Shown here: positions 27,039 to 36,684 of the stretch, piece after piece
Numbering within the stretch: the stretch's first letter is position 1
How the letters are laid out: each line of letters opens with the position of its first letter
From: Pedobacter alluvionis
GTDB taxonomy: Bacteria; Bacteroidota; Bacteroidia; Sphingobacteriales; Sphingobacteriaceae
Reading direction: 5' to 3'
DNA: 64,000 nucleotides
Assembly (NCBI RefSeq): GCF_003664035.1
Contig: NZ_RCCK01000011.1
Coordinates: forward strand, 558,001-622,000
Made by a program: the position numbers and the translations under genes
Notes under the pieces: model-generated
Told to the model about the DNA's origin: nothing
Seen by the model: only the letters and a program-made list of their open reading frames with translations
Database searches by the model: none

Positions 27039-27296
27039 TGACGTTTTTTCCTTACCACAAGTCTTGCCTCGGCTCGCCGCCGCCGAAGGGCTCTTTCTTT
27101 TTGGCATCAAAAAGAAACAAAAAATGCCGGCTGAAAATTTTTCTTTCAAAGCCAGTGGCGGGGCTTGGTCAGTGGAGCCCGAAAAATTTGTTAGGCCGGA
27201 TTTAAGTAGAACGGAGATACTGTGCCATGGCCTTGCTAGATGGAAATGCATAATTTCGCAAGTCACTCATTAATAAATAATTATAAAACAACGTCA
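27039..27296 (+). repeat. Dispersed 258-270 bp element, copy B
   Basis: Starts TGACGTT and ends AACGTCA. Shares with copies A and C the core around GGCATCAAAAAGAAAC (a TTTCTTTTT/AAAAAGAAA hairpin) and CCCGAAAAATTTGTTAGGCC. It also shares AAAATCAATATG just outside the left end and ATGGCAG outside the right. Frames read through on both strands, but no gene is likely. Confidence 0.85.
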
Positions 27297-27348
27297 ATGG
27301 CAGGCTCGATTCTTCATCGAGACGTGGCAATCTTATTCGAAAAAATAT

Positions 27349-27376
27349 AAGCATCGGCTAAAACCGGTGCTTTTTT
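27349..27376 (+). terminator. Terminator-like hairpin just before the next start codon
   Basis: AAGCATCGG pairs with CCGGTGCTT (one G-U), followed by TTTTTT. It ends 14 nt before the ATG at 27391. It may close the oxygenase transcript, which would then have run through the repeat, or attenuate the downstream gene. Confidence 0.6.
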
Positions 27377-27390
27377 GTTATTTTCAAAAC

Positions 27391-28233
27391 ATGCATTCAA
27401 CAACTTTAGAAGTTTTCGCCGGGATTGACGGGATTGGTTCTGCCTCAGGCTTGTTCCTTCAGGAAGATTTACTGTATATCATTGGCGATAATAGTGGCTA
27501 TTTGAACGAATATAACATCAAAACCAGGAAGCTGCGGAAAATTCAGATCTTATTTGATAGAACACTCGATCAGTTAGAAAATATACCTAAATCCTTAAAA
27601 CCCGATTTCGAAATCCTTTGTCATAATGACAATAAGCTCTACATTTTAGGTTCTGGCTCAACACCCAAAAGAAACCTGGTGATCGAATTCGATCTGAAAA
27701 CACAAGAGTTTGTTCAAAAAGACCTGACCAGTACCTACACCAAACTTAAAGCTATTGCCAAAATAGATGATCAGAACTTTAACCTCGAAGGGGCAATTTT
27801 TACGGGAACTGAGTGGATGCTTTTTAACCGTGGCAACGGAATAGAAGCAAAGAATGGCATATTCAAAACCCAGGGAGCAGATTTAGCTAAAATTTCACAA
27901 GCTCAGTTTAACTATTTTAAGCTTCCAAATATTAATCACGTTGAATCGTCTTTTACCGATGCTGCATTGGTAAAAAATGAGATATTTTTTATTGCTACCG
28001 CAGAAGATAGCCAATCGACTTATGCCGATGGCGAAATTATGGGAAGTTTTATTGGCAGTATTAACCTGCAGTCTTTAAAGCTAACTTTCAGCAATAAAAT
28101 TTCTGGAAAACATAAATTTGAAGGCATTACTTTACTCAATCAAACCGAGCATAATACAACTTTTTTATTGTGTGAAGACCGCGATACCGATGAACTTAAG
28201 ACGGTTATTTATAAATTGGCAATCAATTTTTAG
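27391..28233 (+). CDS. DUF6929-like beta-propeller protein
   Basis: I start at the ATG at 27391. The frame continues up to a GTG inside the terminator hairpin, which is implausible as a start. The 280-residue product shows repeated propeller-like strands (GIGSASGLFLQEDLLYIIGD, SGYLNEYNIKTRKL, NKLYILGSGSTPKRNLVIEF and GKHKFEGITLL). It has no signal peptide. It resembles the cytoplasmic DUF6929 group, whose role is unknown. The name is from pattern memory and the fold is inferred. Confidence 0.65.
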   Translation: MHSTTLEVFAGIDGIGSASGLFLQEDLLYIIGDNSGYLNEYNIKTRKLRKIQILFDRTLDQLENIPKSLKPDFEILCHNDNKLYILGSGSTPKRNLVIEFDLKTQEFVQKDLTSTYTKLKAIAKIDDQNFNLEGAIFTGTEWMLFNRGNGIEAKNGIFKTQGADLAKISQAQFNYFKLPNINHVESSFTDAALVKNEIFFIATAEDSQSTYADGEIMGSFIGSINLQSLKLTFSNKISGKHKFEGITLLNQTEHNTTFLLCEDRDTDELKTVIYKLAINF

Positions 28234-28238
28234 GCAGA

Positions 28239-28285
28239 AGAGTTGTCAACTTTAATGGCCAGTTTGCCAGAAAGTTGACAACTCT
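28239..28285. terminator. Strong bidirectional terminator
   Basis: AGAGTTGTCAACTTT and AAAGTTGACAACTCT form a perfect 15-bp stem. The loop contains a second small hairpin (GGCCAGTTTGCC). It separates two convergent genes. Confidence 0.7.
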
Positions 28286-28290
28286 AAATT

Positions 28291-28812
28291 TTAATTTTTC
28301 AACAAACTCCTTACACTAACCTTTGGCACTTCTCCAGCCGGCACAATAAAAATTGCATCGTTTTCGATTACCTGTCCTTCATCAAAATAGTATCCGGCTG
28401 TAACCGGAATAATGGCTGTGATTGATTTTCCGTCTTTGTCTTTTGTAGGATAGGTAACATTAATTAAATGGCTTTTCATGCTCACATGAACCTTTTTGGA
28501 GGTTAACCTCGCCCCTGTGGCATTCACACAATCCAATTCTATTATTTTCGAACTATTTATACCCGACAGATCCAATGAATTGGCCAAACGGATGTTAAAA
28601 GATTTACCCGTATTGTTTTTTATAGAAGCTAAAATTTTATAGCGGTCGAAATCCTGGTCTTTTATGGTAAACTTTTCTTTATTGATAACAGAATAGGTTA
28701 CGGCAATTCCGTTTACATTTACGGTTTCTCCATCTTTAATCTGCTGTGCATTTGCGATTGAAATCATTGCCAAAAAAGGCAATAAAAAAATTAATGTTTT
28801 AATTAATTTCAT
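28291..28812 (-). CDS. Exported protein of unknown function
   Basis: A 173-residue protein with a signal peptide ending ANAQQ (residues 1-24). The mature part looks like a single immunoglobulin-like or DUF-type beta-sandwich (DRYKILASIKNNTGKSFNI, then LINVTYPTKDKDGKSI). It has one unpaired cysteine. Nothing catalytic is visible and no family is recognised with confidence. Single gene; the serine hydrolase gene ends 75 bp upstream of its start on the same strand, but a functional link is not evident. Confidence 0.7.
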   Translation of the reverse strand: MKLIKTLIFLLPFLAMISIANAQQIKDGETVNVNGIAVTYSVINKEKFTIKDQDFDRYKILASIKNNTGKSFNIRLANSLDLSGINSSKIIELDCVNATGARLTSKKVHVSMKSHLINVTYPTKDKDGKSITAIIPVTAGYYFDEGQVIENDAIFIVPAGEVPKVSVRSLLKN

Positions 28813-28887
28813 AGTATTAAGCTGTTTTTAGGTTTATATTCTGAAATTACGAATAAAAACAAACTTGATCAATGATTACAGGTAATT

Positions 28888-30705
28888 CTATTTCTTCGAT
28901 TCGTCAATCGCCTTGTTAACCACATCCTGAATCCTACCCCTAATTTTCAGGTTAGAAAGTTTATCAGTAACGGTAGGATTAACCCGGTTCGACAGAAACA
29001 CATAAACCAAACCACGTGACGGATCTACCCACACACAGGTTCCGGTATAGCCGGTATGACCATAAGTTTGTGGTGAAGCTAAATTAGAAGGGTAATGTTT
29101 GGTACTATCCGGATCCCAGCGATCGAAACCCAAACCTCTGCGACTCACATTTGACTGTTTCGAGGTAAACATATCTACTGTTGTGTTTTTGAAATACTCC
29201 ACCCCACCATAGGTACCACGGTTCAACAGCATCTGGTAAATAATAGCCAGATCGTTAGCGCTGGCAAATAAACCCGCATGCCCGGAAACACCACCAGCCA
29301 AAGCCGCCCCCTGATCGTGAACGTAGCCAACTAAAAGTGTTTTCCTGAAATAGGTGTCCATTTCTGTTGGAATAATCTGCTCTGGTTTAAAACGGTTGCG
29401 TGGCAAAAAACCTGCAGTTTGCATGCCTAGTGGTTTATAAAAATTTTCGTAAGTGTATTGATTTAAAGGCTCTTCACTAATATGCTCTACAATATCTTTC
29501 ATTACATACATACTGATATCGCTATACACATATTTACCACGTGTTCTTATTGGCGAATTGAGCATTTTAGGCCACATAAAATCTTTAAAAAAGCCTTTTT
29601 TGATATAATAGTTATCGGCTACTTTGGTTGGATAAGCTGCCGATGAATCTCTGCTGTAATCGCCTGTTTTAACATAATCGTGAAAAGGAATGTAAGGGAT
29701 AAAACCGGCCTGGTGCAACATCACTTCTCTTACCTGAATATTGTTCATGGGTGTGGTGCGGGCCTTGGGGATATAAGCGCCAATGTTGGTATCTAATTTC
29801 AACTTTCCCTCTTCGAACAAACGCATAACCGCAGGGGTGGTTGCCGTTATTTTGGTTACAGAAGCCAGATCAAAAATATCAGTCACCTTATCTGGCACAT
29901 TGGTATCATAGGTATGAGTGCCATAAGCCTTGTTAAAGATCACCTTCCCATCTTTCGCTACCAAAACCACCAGTCCTGGTGTAGCTTTCTGCGCTATCGC
30001 TTCGGCAGCAATGGCATCAATTTCTTTTAAATTGTTCGAATTTAAACCTGCATCTTCAGGTACAGTGTATTTTAAGCGCGTAGCTGTTGTAGTAAAACCG
30101 GAACCTGTGGTATAACGGGCAGAATATGCCATGGTTAACTTATTCGAAGCGGCAATGCCTCCAAAAATATACTGCGGTACGATTGCGGCAGCGTCAATAT
30201 TGTTTTGACCGGTCCATACAATCGGCGATTTTAAGAGATCAAATGATTTTAAGCCAGGTCCGACACCAAAAAAAGAAATAATTACCTGTTTATTTTTACT
30301 GATATTGTTAATAAAGTTAATGTATCTGGCTTTGCTTACATTTTGATCATCAATAGAAATTAAAATGGTATTGAAATATTTAAGGTCATCTTCTAAATCG
30401 TTCAAATTCGAGCTATCTTTATAAGAATCGGCAGAAAATGAAGTGATTTTATCGTATTTATTTGCCAAACTATCAAAAACGCTACTATAAGCAAAACTAA
30501 GGCTGACCGAAGCAATATTTTTCTTCTCTAATGATTTTAAAGGAATAATTCCATCCTGGTTGTTTAACAATACGGTTGCGTTAGAAATCGCATTGGCAAC
30601 AGCCAGTTTCTTTTCATTCGCTGTATGATCCTGTGCACAAGCCATTAAACATAAAACATTGCAGCAAAATGCTACAGCCAGGATACACAATCTATTTCGC
30701 TTCAT
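28888..30705 (-). CDS. Class C beta-lactamase-like serine hydrolase with residual GH3 C-terminal domain
   Basis: A 605-residue lipoprotein (lipobox LMAC, Cys23). Residues about 30-210 look like the C-terminal domain of family GH3 (NATVLLNNQDGIIPLKSL). About 220-600 form a serine hydrolase fold: SxxK in DLASVTK near 280, YSD near 395, and HTG in GHTGYTGT as the KTG equivalent. Bacteroidota NagZ-type proteins join a full GH3 enzyme to this hydrolase (about 950-1000 residues); here the catalytic GH3 barrel is missing. Peptidoglycan or aminopeptidase/esterase substrates are possible. It overlaps the amidohydrolase stop by 14 bp, so the two are translationally coupled. Confidence 0.85.
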   Translation of the reverse strand: MKRNRLCILAVAFCCNVLCLMACAQDHTANEKKLAVANAISNATVLLNNQDGIIPLKSLEKKNIASVSLSFAYSSVFDSLANKYDKITSFSADSYKDSSNLNDLEDDLKYFNTILISIDDQNVSKARYINFINNISKNKQVIISFFGVGPGLKSFDLLKSPIVWTGQNNIDAAAIVPQYIFGGIAASNKLTMAYSARYTTGSGFTTTATRLKYTVPEDAGLNSNNLKEIDAIAAEAIAQKATPGLVVLVAKDGKVIFNKAYGTHTYDTNVPDKVTDIFDLASVTKITATTPAVMRLFEEGKLKLDTNIGAYIPKARTTPMNNIQVREVMLHQAGFIPYIPFHDYVKTGDYSRDSSAAYPTKVADNYYIKKGFFKDFMWPKMLNSPIRTRGKYVYSDISMYVMKDIVEHISEEPLNQYTYENFYKPLGMQTAGFLPRNRFKPEQIIPTEMDTYFRKTLLVGYVHDQGAALAGGVSGHAGLFASANDLAIIYQMLLNRGTYGGVEYFKNTTVDMFTSKQSNVSRRGLGFDRWDPDSTKHYPSNLASPQTYGHTGYTGTCVWVDPSRGLVYVFLSNRVNPTVTDKLSNLKIRGRIQDVVNKAIDESKK

Positions 30706-32326
30706 ATACTTTTTCTCCGTTCAAATAGGTTTTTAAGACTTTGGTTTTTAATATGTTCTGTGGTGTTGATTTTAATATATCGTGATCGAGCATAACGAAA
30801 TCAGCAAATTTACCTTTCTCTAAACTACCCTTTTCGTGTTCTTCAAAATTGGCCTTTGCTGCCCATATCGTCATTCCGCGTAAGGCTTCTTCAGGTGTTA
30901 AGGCATTTTCCATCTGGAAACCTCCCTTTGGAAAACCTTTTGCATCTGCTCTCACTATTGCAGCATAAAACGTTAATAATGGATTAATGTTTTCAACCGG
31001 GAAATCGGTACCCAAAGGAATCCAACCATTTTGTTTTAATAATTGTTTGTAGGCATAAGCACTTTTTAACCTTTCGACACCTAAACGCTGCCTAGCCCAA
31101 TACATATCGGAAGTGGCATGTGTAGGTTGCACTGATGGCACAATACTGGCGCTTCCAAATAAACCAAAATCGTTGGCATTTACTACCTGGGCATGTTCAA
31201 TCCGCCAACGCTGATCATTTTTGCCTTTTAAAATTTTATTGTAAATATTCAGGATTACCCGATTGGCCGAATCGCCAATGGCATGGGTACACATCTGAAA
31301 ATGATTGGCAGCAATTTTTCTGGCTATTTCTTCAAAATGTTTCTGATCGCTTAATAAAAAACCTGTTTTGTCTGGCATATCGCTGTAAGGATGAAGCAGG
31401 CAGGCACCACGCGAACCTAAAGCACCATCTGCATAAACCTTAAAGGCCCGAACATTTAACCGATCGGTTTTAACTGGCCCGCGGTTAAAAAGATATTTAT
31501 AATTATCTGGCTCATCAGAGAGCATTACATAAAGCCTCATTTTCAGTTTATTTTCTTTCTGCAGTTTTTCGATGAATTCTACAGCCAGGTAACTCAAGCC
31601 GCAATCATCAATGGTGGTTAAGCCAGCAGCGAAACAGTTTTTCTGTGCGTCGATAAATATCTTTTCAGCCAGTTTAGCATCTGGTGATGGGATTTTACGT
31701 TCTACCAGGGCTACAGCGTTATCAATTAACACACCAGTGAGCTTTCCATTTTCGGCAAGCATATCACCACCTACCAATTTCTGTTCACTTTTAATTCCGG
31801 CATCATCCAGCGCTTTTTGGTTAGCTATGGCCGCATGACCATCAATACGATTTAAAAATACCGGGCGATCCGGAAAAAGTGCGGTTAACTTTTCATTGGT
31901 TGGGAAAGCTTTATTTTCCCAATCGTTTTGGTCCCAGCCATTGCCAATTAACCAGCCATCAGGATGCGTTTTGGCAAAATCAGATAAGCGCTTAAGCACT
32001 TCATCCCAGGATTTCGTTTCTCTTAAATCAGCTGTTTGCAAACTTTGTCCATAGCCATAAAAGTGGGCATGTGCATCAATAAAACCAGGATAAACGGCTT
32101 TACCCCTGGCGTTAATCTCTTCTTTGCCAGCATATTTTGACTTGATATCATCACTCGCGCCAAGTTCCAGGATCTTACCATTTTTTACTGCGAATGCTTC
32201 AACCGTATCAAATTTACTGTTAACGGTATAAACTTTTGCATTATAAACAATTACATCAACCGCCTCTCTCCTGGAACAAGAAGTGAACAGCATAACTAGA
32301 AAAAGACCGTATAAAATGGATTTCAT
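30692..32326 (-). CDS. YtcJ-type amidohydrolase lipoprotein
   Basis: A 544-residue metal-dependent hydrolase of the amidohydrolase superfamily. Lipoprotein signal MKSILYGLFLVMLFTSC. The metal motif FIDAHAHFYGYG lies near residue 85. LIGNGWDQNDWENKAFP, MCTHAIGDSANRVILN and GTDFPVENINPL follow and are hallmarks of the YtcJ group. The substrate is unknown; it is probably an N-acyl or cyclic amide processed in the periplasm or at the outer membrane. First gene of a coupled pair with the serine hydrolase, which suggests shared work on a peptide- or muropeptide-like substrate. Confidence 0.88.
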   Translation of the reverse strand: MKSILYGLFLVMLFTSCSRREAVDVIVYNAKVYTVNSKFDTVEAFAVKNGKILELGASDDIKSKYAGKEEINARGKAVYPGFIDAHAHFYGYGQSLQTADLRETKSWDEVLKRLSDFAKTHPDGWLIGNGWDQNDWENKAFPTNEKLTALFPDRPVFLNRIDGHAAIANQKALDDAGIKSEQKLVGGDMLAENGKLTGVLIDNAVALVERKIPSPDAKLAEKIFIDAQKNCFAAGLTTIDDCGLSYLAVEFIEKLQKENKLKMRLYVMLSDEPDNYKYLFNRGPVKTDRLNVRAFKVYADGALGSRGACLLHPYSDMPDKTGFLLSDQKHFEEIARKIAANHFQMCTHAIGDSANRVILNIYNKILKGKNDQRWRIEHAQVVNANDFGLFGSASIVPSVQPTHATSDMYWARQRLGVERLKSAYAYKQLLKQNGWIPLGTDFPVENINPLLTFYAAIVRADAKGFPKGGFQMENALTPEEALRGMTIWAAKANFEEHEKGSLEKGKFADFVMLDHDILKSTPQNILKTKVLKTYLNGEKVYEAK

Positions 32327-33113
32327 ATCGATAAAGATAGAAAATTGGAAGCATTTGACTTTGTAAATTCGGTTTTACAGAAAGGACTATTGTCATGCTG
32401 AGGCACGAAACATCTGTAAAACGATCAGCACATTTGTTGAATTCTTACTGGCTAATTCAGTGACTATATTTATTCGGTAAAAGATTCTTCACTGCGTTCA
32501 GAATGACAGCCAAACCCGTGGTCTATGTCCTAAACACGCCATTTAAATAATAACATTTTTATTCACTAATAAGACCCTGAAACTAGTTCAGGGGGACGAC
32601 TCTTCGTAAATCGGTCAATTCATCACTTCGCTTATGGTAATTGTCCTTACGTCGTGGTCTGTGTCTCCACAGACCACTTTCCTTTCTCTTAGCATTTCGT
32701 TAAGACTACTTTATTATTGATAATATTTTTTTGCCACGGAGGCACAGAAAGCACGGAGAATATATCTTGAGTTAATTAAATACCAGTAAGCCTGGGGAAA
32801 ATTTTTCAGTAGTTCAGAACGCCAGGCCTACGTAAAATAAACCTGATGGGAACGGCATCCCGATTTTTTTTTCAATCGGGATACAGTGTACAGCAGGACT
32901 ACCGGAGCCGAAGATGCAGAACCCTGCTTTCAAAAAAAATAAACCTCAGTAGGAATAACAAATTGTTCCTGACAAAGATTCTTCACTACGTTCAGAATGA
33001 CAGGTAGCAATTCAATCCTATTTACCAAGAGTCATTTACATGTTGAGTTTTAAACAAATCAGGTTCCTTAAGCTTATTTTGCATAATTTAGCAAATTCAC
33101 TTTGCCTTACTAC
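32327..33113. other. Gene-free region packed with repeats
   Basis: No gene. Contains two near-identical words AGATTCTTCACTRCGTTCAG (about 32482 and 32978), a CCACGGAGGCACAGAAAGCA repeat (about 32734) and the hairpin-cassette copy at 32838-32940. The last 50 bp must hold the mutL promoter, which I could not define. Confidence 0.5.
32838..32940 (+). repeat. Hairpin-cassette repeat copy
   Basis: Flanks TAAACCTGATGGGAACGGC and TACAGTGTACAGCAGGACT, with the cassette ATCCCGATT..AATCGGGA between them. The tail is CCCTGCTTTCAAAAAAA. The flanks are identical to the minus-strand copy at 21478-21606, but the cassette is unrelated. Confidence 0.8.
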
Positions 33114-34949
33114 ATGACTGATATTATTCACTTATTGCCTGATGCTGTTGCCAATCAAATTGCTGCCGGAGAAGTTGTTCAACGACCTGCTTCTGCGGTA
33201 AAAGAATTGCTCGAAAATTCTATTGATGCCGGCGCGGATAGAATCCAATTAGTAATAAAAGATGCAGGTAAGGCATTGATTCAGATTATAGATAACGGCT
33301 GTGGAATGAGCGTTACCGATGCCAGAATGTGTTTCGAACGCCATGCCACTTCGAAGGTAAAAAAAGCCGAAGATTTATTTGCCATCCGCACCATGGGTTT
33401 CAGGGGCGAAGCCATGGCCTCTATTGCAGCAATTTCGCAGGTTGAAATGAAAACCCGCAGGCATGAGGATGAAATTGGCACCTGTATTTCTATCGAAGGC
33501 GCACAGGTAACCAATCAGGAACCAGTTGCCACCTCACCAGGAACACAGATTTCGATTAAAAACTTATTTTTCAATACACCTGCCAGAAGAAACTTCCTTA
33601 AAAGTAATCCGGTGGAAATGCGCCATATCCTGGATGAATTTCAACGGGTAGCATTAGCGCACCCGGCTGTATTTTTTAGTCTGCACCACGATGGCACAGA
33701 GATTTTTAATCTGCCAAAAGGCAATTTAAAACAACGCATTGTCCATCTTTTTGGCAACAATTATAACGAGCGTTTGGTTCCGGTTGAGGAAGAAACCACG
33801 ATCATTAACCTAAAAGGGTATATTGGCAAACCTGCTTTTGCAAAGAAAACCAGGGGCGAACAGTTCTTTTTCGTGAATAACCGTTTCATTAAAGATCCCT
33901 ATTTAAACCACGCGGTAAGTTCTGCTTTTGAAGATTTATTACCGGACGACAGCTACCCGTTGTATGTTTTGTTTATTGAGATCGATCCATCAAAAATTGA
34001 CGTAAACGTTCATCCCACTAAAACAGAAATTAAGTATCTGGATGAAAAATCCATTTACGCGATCATGAAATCGGCGGTAAAACGTTCCATTGGCCGTTAT
34101 AACATTTCACCGACTTTAGATTTCGACCAGGAAACCGGTTTCAGTAATATGATTACCCATAAAGCGGTTGAAGATATTGTACCACCAAGCATTAATTTCA
34201 ATCCTGATTTTAATCCATTTGCGAGTGATAGCAGTTCTACATCGGGTTATGCCTCATCGCCAAGAAATTATGATGCAAAACCAAGTGCAAAAAACTGGGG
34301 TTCACTTTATGATATAACTGAACAGCCAGTTGTAGAGCAGACCTCTATTTATGCTGATGAAACGGTTTTAGAAACCAAGCAGAAACAGTACATGCAACTG
34401 CATAACCGCTATATTGTTTCTCAGATTAAGTCGGGCTTAATGGTGATCGACCAACAAATGGCACATGAGCGAATCCTTTATGAACGTTTTCTCGTACATC
34501 TTGACGACCGCAAAGGCGCATCGCAGCAGAGTTTATTTCCGCAAACCATTACGTTAAATGCCAACGATTTCGAATTGGCAAAAAGTTTACTGGATGATAT
34601 AAAAAGTTTAGGCTTTGATGTACGCGAATTTGGAAAAAATACGTTGGTAGTAGAAGGTGTTCCGGTTGATCTGGGCAGCAGCAACATTAACGAAACACAA
34701 TTATTTGAACAATTGATTGAGGGCTTTAAAAACTCGCAACAGGAATTAAAATTGAGTAAACGTGATAGCCTCGCGAGAAGCCTGGCTAAAAACAGCGCAA
34801 TAAAAGCGGGAACAAGCCTTGGCCAGGAGGAAATGAATACCTTGATTGATGAGCTTTTTGCCTGTAAAACACCTAACTTTAGCGTAAGTGGCAAACCAAT
34901 TATCCAAACCATTACTTTGGCAGAACTGGATAAGAAGTTTGAGAAATAG
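33114..34949 (+). CDS. mutL: DNA mismatch repair protein MutL
   Basis: Couples MutS mismatch recognition to strand incision. The start is the ATG at 33114 (MTDIIHLLPDAVANQIAAGE), which is the family N-terminus; a TTG four codons earlier is less likely. The 611-residue product has the GHKL ATPase motifs ELLENSIDAGA, IIDNGCGM, MGFRGEAMASI and SPGTQISIKNLFFNTPARR. A variable linker (about 350-420) and the dimerisation domain follow. The endonuclease motif DQHA(X)2E(X)4E appears as DQQMAHERILYE: the acidic residues remain and the His is Gln. No mutS nearby. Confidence 0.96.
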   Translation: MTDIIHLLPDAVANQIAAGEVVQRPASAVKELLENSIDAGADRIQLVIKDAGKALIQIIDNGCGMSVTDARMCFERHATSKVKKAEDLFAIRTMGFRGEAMASIAAISQVEMKTRRHEDEIGTCISIEGAQVTNQEPVATSPGTQISIKNLFFNTPARRNFLKSNPVEMRHILDEFQRVALAHPAVFFSLHHDGTEIFNLPKGNLKQRIVHLFGNNYNERLVPVEEETTIINLKGYIGKPAFAKKTRGEQFFFVNNRFIKDPYLNHAVSSAFEDLLPDDSYPLYVLFIEIDPSKIDVNVHPTKTEIKYLDEKSIYAIMKSAVKRSIGRYNISPTLDFDQETGFSNMITHKAVEDIVPPSINFNPDFNPFASDSSSTSGYASSPRNYDAKPSAKNWGSLYDITEQPVVEQTSIYADETVLETKQKQYMQLHNRYIVSQIKSGLMVIDQQMAHERILYERFLVHLDDRKGASQQSLFPQTITLNANDFELAKSLLDDIKSLGFDVREFGKNTLVVEGVPVDLGSSNINETQLFEQLIEGFKNSQQELKLSKRDSLARSLAKNSAIKAGTSLGQEEMNTLIDELFACKTPNFSVSGKPIIQTITLAELDKKFEK

Positions 34950-35105
34950 ACTAAAGCTGAAAGACTAAAGAGAAAAAGTCGGAGGCCTGGGCCGGAAGTC
35001 AGAAAATTGAAGGGCATAGCAAAACTTGAAGCCAAAGAGCAATACAAAACAGCTAACCGATTAACCAGTTTAAACCATTAACCAGTTAACCCTTTTTAAA
35101 ATTAA

Positions 35106-35837
35106 ATGAATAACATATATATTCCCCCGGTAGTAAAAAACCTACTGATTATTAACATCTTATTTTTTGCAGCAACTTACTTACTCACAAGCCTTCATCT
35201 TGATGACCTGTTAGCGGTATATTATTTCGATTCTCCGAAGTTTGAGCTATGGCAGCCGATTAGCTACATGTTTATGCATGGTGGCATAGCGCACATCTTT
35301 TTTAACATGTTTGCACTGTATTCTTTTGGAAGTTTGTTAGAATCAAGATGGGGAGGCAAAAAATTTATTATCTTTTATTTTATTACCGGATTAGGTGCAC
35401 TTGCATTGCAGTGGGCCGTACAGGCTTACGAAGTGCATCAGATTATCGGTAGCGTTACTAATAACGGAAAGATAAATCTTAGCGCATTATTTCAGGGAGA
35501 GTTCGACACGAATCAACTTTCCATGACACAAGCAGTTACACTACGGAGTATTTATTTCGGTGGAATGCTTGGTGCATCGGGTGCAATTTTCGGCTTGTTG
35601 GTTGCCTTCGGCATGCTTTATCCAAATGCAGAATTGTTGATCATGTTTATTCCGGTTCCGGTGAAAGCAAAATATATTATACCGGTTTATATTTTAGTAG
35701 AGTTATCTTTGGGGGTTGCCCAGTTTGAAGGCGATTCTGTTGCGCATTATGCTCACCTTGGTGGTGCTTTAATCGGCTTTATACTTGTTAAAATATGGAA
35801 AGATAAAAACGATACATTTTATACGCTCTATGAATAA
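35106..35837 (+). CDS. Rhomboid-family intramembrane serine protease 1
   Basis: A 243-residue polytopic protein that cleaves transmembrane substrates within the bilayer. It has the rhomboid sequence YMFMHGGIAHIFFNMFALY (about residues 56-74), the catalytic serine in GASGAIFG (about 160) and the catalytic His in AHYAHLGGALIGF (about 216). A loop of about 45 residues between helices 3 and 4 is longer than in E. coli GlpG. It overlaps the next rhomboid gene by 8 bp, so the two are translationally coupled. Confidence 0.93.
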   Translation: MNNIYIPPVVKNLLIINILFFAATYLLTSLHLDDLLAVYYFDSPKFELWQPISYMFMHGGIAHIFFNMFALYSFGSLLESRWGGKKFIIFYFITGLGALALQWAVQAYEVHQIIGSVTNNGKINLSALFQGEFDTNQLSMTQAVTLRSIYFGGMLGASGAIFGLLVAFGMLYPNAELLIMFIPVPVKAKYIIPVYILVELSLGVAQFEGDSVAHYAHLGGALIGFILVKIWKDKNDTFYTLYE

Positions 35838-36684
35838 TACTTTTAAAGATTTAAAATACAAGGTTTTTCAATCGGGCAATCCATTATTCTTCTACATTGG
35901 GATTAATGTAATGCTATTTTTATTAATCGCCATTATTGGCGTATTTAGCAAGCTAAGTGGCCATGGTGATATTATCGATTTATTCGTAAGCAAATATTTA
36001 GGCTTACCAGCCAGCATTTCGAAACTACCTGAGCGCTTTTATACCCTGTTTACCTACATGTTTATTCATGACGGGATTCTTCACATCCTGTTTAATATGC
36101 TCGGCTTATTTTGGTTCGGCAATATATTCATGAATTTCTTAAAAAGCCGTCAGTTTCATTTTGTGTACCTGGCAGGTGGTCTTTTTGGTGGTTTGTTTGC
36201 CGTTGCTGCATTAAATATATTCCCCCTTTATGCCAGCGGACTGGCCGGCGTAACCATTGTTGGCGCATCAGCCGCAGTAATGGCGATCATTTTTGCTTCT
36301 GCAACGCTGGTACCGAATTACACCATTATGTTACTTTTCTTTGGTGAGGTTAAAATTAAATGGATTGCCATTATCTATTTTGTGCTCGATTTTATTGCAA
36401 TCGGCTCCGTAAATGCAGGTGGAAGTTTAGCGCATATTGGTGGTGCACTTTTAGGTTTCACCTTCATTAAAAGTTTGCAAAACGGAAGGGATTGGAGCAA
36501 GCTGTTTGAGCGTAAGCCGAAACTAAAGGTTGTTCGGAATGAAAAACCTGTTAAAAAACCAGTATTTAAAGGTGGCGTTTCTCAACAGGAAATAGATGCC
36601 ATTTTAGACAAAATATCGACTTCAGGGTACGATAAATTAACAGCGGTAGAAAAAGAAAAACTATTTAAGGCAAGTAAAGATTAA
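35830..36684 (+). CDS. Rhomboid-family intramembrane serine protease 2
   Basis: Start at the ATG at 35830 (MNNTFKDLKYKVFQSG), which overlaps the preceding stop by 8 bp. A TTG start further up would overlap more and is not needed. The 284-residue protein has the rhomboid core YMFIHDGILHILFNMLGLFW, catalytic Ser in GASAAVMA and His in SLAHIGGALLGF. A cytoplasmic tail of about 65 basic residues (KPKLKVVRNEKPVKKPVFKG) ends in an acidic/hydrophobic motif. It is a paralogue of its neighbour rather than a duplicate of high identity. The stop TAA overlaps the next ATG. Confidence 0.92.
   Translation: MNNTFKDLKYKVFQSGNPLFFYIGINVMLFLLIAIIGVFSKLSGHGDIIDLFVSKYLGLPASISKLPERFYTLFTYMFIHDGILHILFNMLGLFWFGNIFMNFLKSRQFHFVYLAGGLFGGLFAVAALNIFPLYASGLAGVTIVGASAAVMAIIFASATLVPNYTIMLLFFGEVKIKWIAIIYFVLDFIAIGSVNAGGSLAHIGGALLGFTFIKSLQNGRDWSKLFERKPKLKVVRNEKPVKKPVFKGGVSQQEIDAILDKISTSGYDKLTAVEKEKLFKASKD

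Noticed and set aside
34478..35047. 189-codon minus-strand frame
   Set aside because: Antisense to the mutL C-terminal domain, with no recognisable features of its own.
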